Part shown: positions 57,934 to 64,000 of the stretch, piece by piece
Layout: each line of letters opens with the position of its first letter
Numbering within the stretch: the stretch's first letter is position 1
DNA from: Alkalicoccus chagannorensis DSM 18086
GTDB taxonomy: Bacteria > Bacillota > Bacilli > Bacillales > Salisediminibacteriaceae
Direction of reading: 5' to 3'
Assembly (NCBI RefSeq): GCF_000429725.1
Contig: NZ_KE386944.1
Location: 124,001 to 188,000, forward strand
DNA length: 64,000 nucleotides
Notes under the pieces: model-generated
The model's database searches: none
The model's input: only the letters and a program-made list of their open reading frames with translations
What the model was told of the DNA's origin: nothing
Program-made: the position numbers and the translations under genes

Positions 57934-58866
57934 CTATCGGCGGGCAGCCAGGGGAAAGGAAGCCGCAGCTTCCAGCACCTCCACCTGTGAACCGGCTGCA
58001 TCTACGTGAACCTGTTCTACCGCCTGTTCCTGATAATGGGAGCGCAGCTGCAGTTTCACTTCTTTTCCTTTTCCTTGCGGGACGAAGAACAGAATGATCG
58101 GCCCTGCGCCGCTCAGCGTGGCGCCGTAGACCGGCAGTTCGTCCATCAGCAGTTCGGCACGCTGCCATTCAGGAATCGAAGGCTGACGGTACGGTCGGTG
58201 GAAGAGGTCTTTTTTCATGACTTCGCCGGCGAGTTTCCAGTTGTCCTGCATGATCGCGGCAACGAGCACATTGGAGACACTGCTGGCGGCAACCGCGGAT
58301 TTGTAGGAGAATCCTTCCGGCAGCGTGTCCCGTGATTCCTTCGTGCTCAGTTCGTAATCCGGAATGACGGCGACAAGGTCCACGTTCGGAACGCCGGCAT
58401 GCACCAGGTACGTGTCCTCTTCAAACTGACTGCCGATGACGAGGCCGCCGTAAATGGAAGGAACGACGTTATCCGGATGGCCTTCGTACAGGCTCGCCCA
58501 GTGGGCTTTGTCTTCCAACGTCATCTCCAGATCACAGAGACGGTCAACCAGCTCGATACCGGCGACAATAGCCGTAGCACTGGAACCGAAGCCCCGGGAG
58601 AGCGGAATGTCACTTTCCATGTGTACGCGGGCTGCAGGAAGAGCAACGTCGTATTTCTCGGCGACCCATTCTGCAATAATGTAGATTAAGTTTTCTTTCC
58701 CGGTTGGAATGCCGTCGAGATGTCCAGGTTCGCCGGAAAAAAGCCATTCGTCTGCAGGTTCAGCATACAGCGTCAAGTAGCGGTTCAGCGCCATTCCGAC
58801 GGAGTCAAAACCGGGTCCCAGGTTCGCTGTGCTTGCCGGTACTTTGATTTTCCATTGTCTGCTCAT
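57934..58866 (-). CDS. thrB: Homoserine kinase
   Basis: The 310-residue GHMP kinase makes O-phosphohomoserine. It shows '[23 protein letters not shown]', the ATP-binding '[21 protein letters not shown]' and C-terminal '[15 protein letters not shown]'. It is the last gene of the operon and overlaps thrC by 4 nt. Confidence 0.96.
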   Translation of the reverse strand: MSRQWKIKVPASTANLGPGFDSVGMALNRYLTLYAEPADEWLFSGEPGHLDGIPTGKENLIYIIAEWVAEKYDVALPAARVHMESDIPLSRGFGSSATAIVAGIELVDRLCDLEMTLEDKAHWASLYEGHPDNVVPSIYGGLVIGSQFEEDTYLVHAGVPNVDLVAVIPDYELSTKESRDTLPEGFSYKSAVAASSVSNVLVAAIMQDNWKLAGEVMKKDLFHRPYRQPSIPEWQRAELLMDELPVYGATLSGAGPIILFFVPQGKGKEVKLQLRSHYQEQAVEQVHVDAAGSQVEVLEAAASFPLAARR

Positions 58867-59927
58867 GTCGATTTCACCCGCCCTAACATATGATCGAATA
58901 CGACCTGCTCATCGTTCGGAAGCTTCACTGGCTTGAGGGTCGCCGTGTTAATCGCTGTGTCGGGATCTTTTAAGCCGTTACCCGTCAGAACCGACACGAC
59001 GCGGGATCCTTTGGCAATCTCCCCTGTTTCGAGCTGCTTGATCAAACCGGCCACGGAAGCCGCGGAAGCCGGTTCGGCAAAGACGCCTTCTTCGGAAGCG
59101 AGCAGTTTATACGCTTCGATGATCTGATCGTCCGTCACGTAGTCAATCGCTCCGCCGGATTCGCGGGCGGCGCTGACGGCTTTGTCCCAGCTGGCCGGGT
59201 TGCCGATGCGGATTGCTGTGGCCAACGTCTCCGGCGCATCAATGATTTTATCTTTGACGATGGCCGCGGACCCTTCGGCTTCAAAGCCGCGCATCTGCGG
59301 AAGGCCGCTCTGCTTGGCGTCATGGTACTCCTTGAATCCCTGCCAGTACGCCGTGATGTTCCCGGCGTTGCCTACCGGAATCGTCAGGACATCGGGCGCC
59401 GTCCCGAGTGCGTCAACAATTTCAAATGCTGCGGTTTTCTGGCCTTCGATCCGGTGCGGATTAACGGAATTGACGAGCGAGATCGGGGACTGCTTTTCCA
59501 GGTTTCTCACCATCTGCAGCGCGTTGTCGAAGTTGCCTTCGATACTGACGATCTCAGCGCCATAGACGACGGCCTGCGCGAGTTTGCCCATGGCAATCTT
59601 CCCGTCAGGAATGACGACGAGGCAGCGCATTTTCGCCTGTGCTGCGTAGGCGGCTGCAGCGGCGGATGTGTTTCCGGTGGAGGCACACATGATCGCTTCG
59701 CTTCCGGCTTCTTTCGCCTTGGCTACTGCCATCACCATGCCGCGGTCTTTAAAGGAACCTGTCGGGTTGGCACCATCGTATTTTACGTAATGTTCGATGC
59801 CGAATTTTTCGGATAGGTGCCTCATCGGCAGAAGGGGTGTATTGCCTTCGTGGAGAGACAGCATCGGCGTTTCCTCTGTCACCGGCAGGTATTCTTTGTA
59901 TTTTTCCAGTAGTCCACGCCACAGCAT
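58863..59927 (-). CDS. thrC: Threonine synthase
   Basis: The 354-residue PLP enzyme converts O-phosphohomoserine to threonine. The PLP lysine lies in [11 protein letters not shown], the phosphate-binding loop is [11 protein letters not shown], and the length fits the short Bacillus type. It overlaps hom by one base and thrB by four. Confidence 0.96.
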   Translation of the reverse strand: MLWRGLLEKYKEYLPVTEETPMLSLHEGNTPLLPMRHLSEKFGIEHYVKYDGANPTGSFKDRGMVMAVAKAKEAGSEAIMCASTGNTSAAAAAYAAQAKMRCLVVIPDGKIAMGKLAQAVVYGAEIVSIEGNFDNALQMVRNLEKQSPISLVNSVNPHRIEGQKTAAFEIVDALGTAPDVLTIPVGNAGNITAYWQGFKEYHDAKQSGLPQMRGFEAEGSAAIVKDKIIDAPETLATAIRIGNPASWDKAVSAARESGGAIDYVTDDQIIEAYKLLASEEGVFAEPASAASVAGLIKQLETGEIAKGSRVVSVLTGNGLKDPDTAINTATLKPVKLPNDEQVVFDHMLGRVKST

Positions 59928-61228
59928 TAGTTCATTTCCCCTTCCGTCCGGTAACTGCTTTTCACTTCTGCTACTACGTCTTCGTTTTGGAGCCGCTCGA
60001 GGACATTGTCATAATCGGTGCGGGATACCTCGTGGGTTACGATGATGATCTCCGCCAGCTTTCCTTCATTCAACGGCACCTGCAGAATTTTCTCCAGGCT
60101 GATGTTGTTTTCGTGGAACATCGCCGTCAGGTTGGCGAACGTGCCCGGGATATCCTTTGCATGAATGCGCAGGAAGTACTTTGAGCGGATCTCGTCCTTG
60201 TTTTTCAACTGCTTCTTGTGCTGCGGGAGTACCACAGAATTGCCGCTTACGCCTAAACGCTTGTTTTTCAGCACTTCGACGAGGTCGGAGACAACCGCCG
60301 TTGCTGTCGGCAGCTTGCCGGCCCCCGGTCCGTAGAACATCGTTTCACCCACGGCTTCTCCGTACACGTACACCGCGTTGAACTCGTCATCGACGGAGGC
60401 GAGCGGATGGGAGTGAGGCACGAGCGTCGGCTGGACGCTGACTTCCACTTTGTTGTCGACGCGGTTCGCAATCCCGACAAGCTTCATCGTATAGCCGAGC
60501 TGCTTGCTGTAGGCAAGGTCTTCGCTCGTAATTTTCGTGATCCCTTCGACGGATACATCATCGAGGTCCAGGTTCATGGAAAAACCGAGGGTACCGAGAA
60601 TCGCAATTTTACGGGCTGCATCGAGCCCTTCCACATCGGAAGTCGGGTCTGCTTCGGCATAGCCGAGTGCCTGTGCTTCTTTCAGCACCTCTTCATAAAG
60701 ACGGCCTTCCTTGCTCATCTTCGTGAGGATATAGTTGGTCGTGCCGTTGACGATCCCCATCATTTTGGTAATCCGGTCAGAGGCAAGCCCTTCGACAATC
60801 GTCCGCAGAATCGGGATACCGCCGGCAACGCTTGCTTCATAAAAAAGGTCAGCGCTGTGCTTGTTGGCCGTCTCCAGCAGCTCACTGCCGTAGACCGCCA
60901 TAACATCTTTGTTGGCAGTGACGACATGTTTACCGTTCTCCAGCGCCTGCTTCATGTAGTCGCGGGCCAGTTCCATACCGCCCATCACTTCGACGACAGC
61001 ATCGATCTCGTCGTCCTGCAGAATGTCGTCAATCCGGTCGGTCAGCTTCTCTGCGTGGAGAACGTTTCCACGGTCTTTGTCGAGATCACTGACCAGCACC
61101 TTTTTCACTTTGACTGCAGCACCGATCTGATGCGCTAATTTATCCTGATGCTGCTCGATGATTTCGAGTACCCCTGTACCTACTGTACCGAATCCGAGCA
61201 GTCCTACGTTCATAACTTCCTTTACCAT
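59927..61228 (-). CDS. hom: Homoserine dehydrogenase
   Basis: The 433-residue enzyme reduces aspartate semialdehyde to homoserine. It has the NAD(P) motif [12 protein letters not shown], the catalytic region with '[12 protein letters not shown]' and '[20 protein letters not shown]', and a C-terminal ACT domain ('[21 protein letters not shown]') for threonine feedback. ATG 61228 follows AGGAGAGG and gives exactly the length of B. subtilis Hom; an upstream frame to 61315 adds non-homologous residues. It heads the hom-thrC-thrB operon. Confidence 0.96.
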   Translation of the reverse strand: MVKEVMNVGLLGFGTVGTGVLEIIEQHQDKLAHQIGAAVKVKKVLVSDLDKDRGNVLHAEKLTDRIDDILQDDEIDAVVEVMGGMELARDYMKQALENGKHVVTANKDVMAVYGSELLETANKHSADLFYEASVAGGIPILRTIVEGLASDRITKMMGIVNGTTNYILTKMSKEGRLYEEVLKEAQALGYAEADPTSDVEGLDAARKIAILGTLGFSMNLDLDDVSVEGITKITSEDLAYSKQLGYTMKLVGIANRVDNKVEVSVQPTLVPHSHPLASVDDEFNAVYVYGEAVGETMFYGPGAGKLPTATAVVSDLVEVLKNKRLGVSGNSVVLPQHKKQLKNKDEIRSKYFLRIHAKDIPGTFANLTAMFHENNISLEKILQVPLNEGKLAEIIIVTHEVSRTDYDNVLERLQNEDVVAEVKSSYRTEGEMN

Positions 61229-61286
61229 GTCAAAATCCTCTCCTGCCTGTCTACGTTTAAAGAACAAATGTGTTTGTATAAAGGAC

Positions 61287-61315
61287 ATTATAGAGGGCTT
61301 TTTCCGTAAACACAA
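61287..61315 (-). promoter_or_regulatory. Promoter of the threonine operon
   Basis: On the minus strand TTGTGT and a perfect TATAAT are 17 bp apart. The leader of about 52 nt leaves no room for a T-box or attenuator. Confidence 0.55.
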
Positions 61316-61382
61316 CCATCATCGAGGAAAAAGAAGCAGAAAATTCATGTATACGCTTTCTTTCAGAAAAGTGCGCCGATTA

Positions 61383-61391
61383 TGGTAAAAT
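61383..61391 (+). promoter_or_regulatory. Extended -10 promoter for the amidase gene
   Basis: TGGTAAAAT fits an extended -10 with one mismatch. The -35 is weak. Confidence 0.45.
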
Positions 61392-61430
61392 GCAGGGGGA
61401 TTCACACGAAGATTTCAGGAGGGGTAAACG

Positions 61431-62354
61431 ATGAAACATACAATTCATTCACACCAGAACCATGTCACGTGGGATAACGCGATTCCACCCGTACACGAGA
61501 TCGATCCGGGAGAGAAGCTGCGTTTCGAGGTGCAGGACGCTTCGAACGGTCAATTGTCTTACCGGTCCACGGCAGCCGATGTAGCGGCACTCGATTTTGG
61601 CCAGGTGAACCCAGTGAATGGGCCGGTCTATGTAAAAGGAGCACAGCCCGGAGATACGCTGGAGGTCCACATCGAGAACTTCGGTCCGCAGAGCTGGGGC
61701 TGGACGGCGGTGATTCCTGGATTCGGGCTGCTGCATGAAGCGTTCCCTGATCCTTATTTGAAAACGTGGGACCTCTCCGGCGGCAGGGCTCAGTTCACTG
61801 ATGGGATCGAGATTCCGATCGCTCCGTTCCCCGGCACAATCGGCACCGCGCTGCCGGAGCCCGGGGCGCACAGCATCGTACCGCCGCGGAAAAACGGCGG
61901 CAACATGGACATCCGCCACCTGACGCGGGGGACGAAGCTGTATCTGCCTGTATGGACAGAAGGCGCTCTGTTTTCTGTCGGAGATACCCACGCGGCTCAA
62001 GGGGATGGGGAAGTGTGCGGCACGGCAATCGAAGCTCCGATGGACATCGATCTGTCGTTCAAGCTGCATAAAGGCAAACAGATCGCCGAACCGCAGTTTG
62101 AAACGCCGGGACCGCTGCATCACACCTCCTCAGGGAAAGGGTTCTATGTGACGACCGGACACGCAGAAGACCTGCTGACCGCCGTAAAAAAAGCGATCGA
62201 GTATATGATTGAGCATATCACGACCACCTACAGACTATCGGATGTCGAAGCCTATGCTCTCTGCAGCGTCGCTGTCGACTTGAAAATCAGCGAAGTCGTC
62301 GATATGCCGAACCACCTCGTCAGCGCGTATCTGCCCTTGGATATCTTCAAATAA
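61431..62354 (+). CDS. Acetamidase/formamidase family protein
   Basis: The 307-residue protein belongs to the FmdA_AmdA family: 'HQNHVTWDNAIPPVHEIDPGEKLRFEVQDAS', 'NPVNGPVYVKGAQPGDTLEVHI' and 'FSVGDTHAAQGDGEVCGTAIE' are its landmarks. Members hydrolyse formamide or short amides to ammonia, often in nitrogen scavenging. No neighbour reveals its substrate. AGGAGGGG precedes the ATG. Confidence 0.92.
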   Translation: MKHTIHSHQNHVTWDNAIPPVHEIDPGEKLRFEVQDASNGQLSYRSTAADVAALDFGQVNPVNGPVYVKGAQPGDTLEVHIENFGPQSWGWTAVIPGFGLLHEAFPDPYLKTWDLSGGRAQFTDGIEIPIAPFPGTIGTALPEPGAHSIVPPRKNGGNMDIRHLTRGTKLYLPVWTEGALFSVGDTHAAQGDGEVCGTAIEAPMDIDLSFKLHKGKQIAEPQFETPGPLHHTSSGKGFYVTTGHAEDLLTAVKKAIEYMIEHITTTYRLSDVEAYALCSVAVDLKISEVVDMPNHLVSAYLPLDIFK

Positions 62355-62403
62355 CCGGATGGTCCCGTGTGCGTTGTCAGCTTGATAAGGGACAAGGTGG
62401 TTG

Positions 62404-62430
62404 AAGGAGCTGCATCTGCAGCTCCTTTTG
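62404..62430 (+). terminator. Terminator of the amidase gene
   Basis: AAGGAGCTGC and GCAGCTCCTT form a perfect 10-bp stem with loop ATCT and a short T tail. Confidence 0.85.
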
Positions 62431-62790
62431 CTGCGTCCACCGATTCCTTCCGGAGCATCCGGGAGGACCTTCCTGCCTCCTTGGTGCGCTGACGTGCTCC
62501 AGCATAAATAACCGAAGCGTGTGCTTGTTTCGGAGAACAATCGAAACAGTGGGGCCGCCGGGACCAACACCCCGACGGAAATGCAGCGGAGCACAAGGTT
62601 TCCTTTGAAAATCGTGCGGAGCATGCTGTTCGGCCTATAAGGCGCACTTCGCTCCCGATCCGGTGTTCCCTCGGATGCACGTCGTTCAGTATGAAAGATT
62701 ATGGTACTTTTCACCTAACCAAAGAGGCTTCTTTCCGACGAGAATGTGTAAAAATAACTTTTTTCTCTACGGGCTTGCAAAGTTCTTTTT
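62431..62790. other. GC-rich intergenic stretch without a supportable gene
   Basis: About 360 bp hold no credible gene in either strand. Around 62,585-62,660 the order 'AAGGTTTCC', 'GCTGTTCGGCC', 'AAGGCGCAC' recalls the second half of the dispersed repeats, so a diverged fifth copy is possible. TTGCAA and TAAAAA 17 bp apart (62775-62803) could be a promoter for the next gene. Confidence 0.35.
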
Positions 62791-62885
62791 GCTTACATAA
62801 AAAATAGGGTAACATGAAGATTAGGAAAAACGTCGTTAAGGAATAGGGAAAGAAGGAAGAGAGGATGCAAGGGGCGTGACGTTAG

Positions 62886-64000
62886 ATGGAAAAGTATCAG
62901 AAGATGATTTACGACCGCATTCGTAAAACGATGCGGCAGTGGAATGAAGAAGAAGAAATCAGAGAAAATGAGCTCTACCGTTTTTTTCATAACATCAAAG
63001 GCACTGCCGGTACCATCGGCATGCAGGAAGTTCATGACATTGCGGCTGTGCAGCTGGACAGCCTGGAAGAAGGCAGCGAGTCGTACTGGAGCAGGGAAGA
63101 GTGGCGCCGGGCGATGGTGCCGCTGCTTCCATATGTAGACGATCCCGAGCAGGAAGAGACATTGATGGAGGAAGTCGGCAGTGTGCAGGAACCATCCGAG
63201 GATACGCCGTTGCTCCTGATCATCGACGACGACGTGGAGTTTGTTACGTACTTAAAAGACCTCGTGGAAGGAAGCGGGTACCAGGCGCTCGTCGCGATGA
63301 ACGGCGAAAAAGGAGTCGAGCTCTACTACGAATTGAACCCGCGGATGCTCATCCTGGACTACAATCTCCCGGACACCGACGGGCTGAAAATTCTGCAGCA
63401 GATCATGGATAAGGCGAAGCAGGATTTCACACCGGTTGTGATGCTGAGCGGAGAGGCAGGAACAGAAGCCAAGATTCGCTCCTATGAACTCGGGGCGTCC
63501 GATTTCATCAGCAAACCGATCAACCACCGCCTGTTCTTCCCCTTTATCCAGAACCGTCTGGATACACAGGAACGCATCTGGCAGTCCTCCCTGCAGGACG
63601 AACTGACCGGTGCGAAAAACCGCAAGTTCCTCGACGGCGAGCTGGAAGCACTTAACTATAAGCTGGGCCGTGGAGATGGAGGTGGGTTCACCTTGATTCT
63701 CTGCGACCTGGATCATTTTAAAAAGATCAACGACAACTTCGGCCACACGGCAGGGGATCGTGCACTGCGGCATTTCGTCAAAACGGTGATGTCGTTTATC
63801 CGGCCGGGGGACACTACTGCCCGCTACGGCGGGGAGGAATTCGCCCTCGTCCTGCCGGAATCGAGTGAGGAGAATGCGCTCCAGGTCATCGAGCGGATTC
63901 AGCAGGCACTAAAAGATCACCCTGTACCGGATTACCCGGAAGTGGAGCTTCGTTTTTCAGCGGGCATCCGTGCTGTCACCGAGAGCGGCACGTCCGCGGA
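62886..64000 (+). CDS. HPt-REC-GGDEF diguanylate cyclase, partial
   Basis: The gene runs off the right edge with about 371 codons visible. An N-terminal HPt-like domain carries FFHNIKGTAG (phospho-accepting His about residue 38). A response-regulator domain follows (about 110-225), with acidic pair 'LIIDDD', phospho-Asp in LILDYNLP and Lys in ISKPI. The GGDEF domain has 'DELTGAKNRKFL' and the active-site YGGEEF, so it should make cyclic di-GMP. Having both HPt and REC in one chain suggests an internal phosphorelay controlling the cyclase. The ribosome site (AAGGGG) is a little far from ATG 62886. Confidence 0.88.
   Translation, partial: MEKYQKMIYDRIRKTMRQWNEEEEIRENELYRFFHNIKGTAGTIGMQEVHDIAAVQLDSLEEGSESYWSREEWRRAMVPLLPYVDDPEQEETLMEEVGSVQEPSEDTPLLLIIDDDVEFVTYLKDLVEGSGYQALVAMNGEKGVELYYELNPRMLILDYNLPDTDGLKILQQIMDKAKQDFTPVVMLSGEAGTEAKIRSYELGASDFISKPINHRLFFPFIQNRLDTQERIWQSSLQDELTGAKNRKFLDGELEALNYKLGRGDGGGFTLILCDLDHFKKINDNFGHTAGDRALRHFVKTVMSFIRPGDTTARYGGEEFALVLPESSEENALQVIERIQQALKDHPVPDYPEVELRFSAGIRAVTESGTSA

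Noticed and set aside
61229-61430. T-box, SAM or lysine riboswitch before hom, metA or aspartokinase
   Set aside because: Leaders are about 40-60 nt long and lack the conserved elements of these riboswitches.
62235-62714. Minus-strand frames of about 140-160 codons downstream of the amidase
   Set aside because: They overlap the amidase terminator and 3' end and have no recognisable features.

Overview
The window comes from a low-GC Gram-positive bacterium of the Bacillaceae, probably a haloalkaliphile. Signs of this are strong SD-led starts (AGGAGG, some with TTG or GTG), a sortase D with an LPDTA-anchored adhesin, SLH-anchored secreted enzymes, a 433-residue Bacillus-type homoserine dehydrogenase, and very acidic extracellular proteins. 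The species cannot be named from sequence alone.

Left host block (1-10.2 kb): a peptide/glutathione-type ABC importer (dppD fragment, dppB, dppC on the minus strand) faces its lipoprotein binding protein across a shared control region holding a candidate CcpA (cre) site. Then come aspartokinase, a cytoplasmic GH13 alpha-amylase, homoserine O-acetyltransferase (MetA) and a Cof-type HAD phosphatase. Aspartokinase and MetA here, with hom-thrC-thrB at 58-61 kb, supply the aspartate-family amino acids.

Prophage (10,212-46,400, about 36.2 kb): a complete-looking siphovirus sits in the 3' end of a tRNA-Arg(CCU) gene, flanked by 48-bp att repeats. Leftward genes: tyrosine integrase, a small protein, ImmA-type peptidase, PH-domain protein and CI-like repressor. 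Rightward genes: Cro-like protein, antirepressor, many tiny early proteins (several zinc-ribbon-like), Erf, SSB, replication initiator, helicase loader, DnaB helicase, dUTPase, RusA and a late regulator. Between the regulator and the terminase lie a structured-RNA candidate and an independently transcribed PD-(D/E)XK-like cargo gene. Late genes follow in order: terS, terL, portal, MuF-like protein, protease/scaffold, decoration, major capsid, connectors, major tail, tail chaperones with a -1 frameshift, tape measure, Dit, fibre/receptor genes, a minus-strand moron, Gp37-like tail hub, XhlA-like protein, holin, amidase.

Right host block (46.4-64 kb): an Excalibur-domain lipoprotein, a repeat-built surface protein, a DUF1883-like protein, the sortase D and LPDTA adhesin pair, a small conserved-looking protein, a DoxX-family membrane protein behind a TGTGA-N6-TCACA palindrome, a secreted GH16 beta-glucanase with SLH anchor behind twin LacI-type operators, the hom-thrC-thrB operon, an acetamidase/formamidase-family protein, and the start of an HPt-REC-GGDEF diguanylate cyclase.

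The items I find most worth pursuing are a dispersed intergenic repeat family (at least four copies, host DNA only), a possible pseudoknotted RNA just before the terminase genes, the nearby nuclease-like cargo gene, and a C-type-lectin-like receptor protein that resembles diversity-generating-retroelement targets but has no reverse transcriptase in the window.
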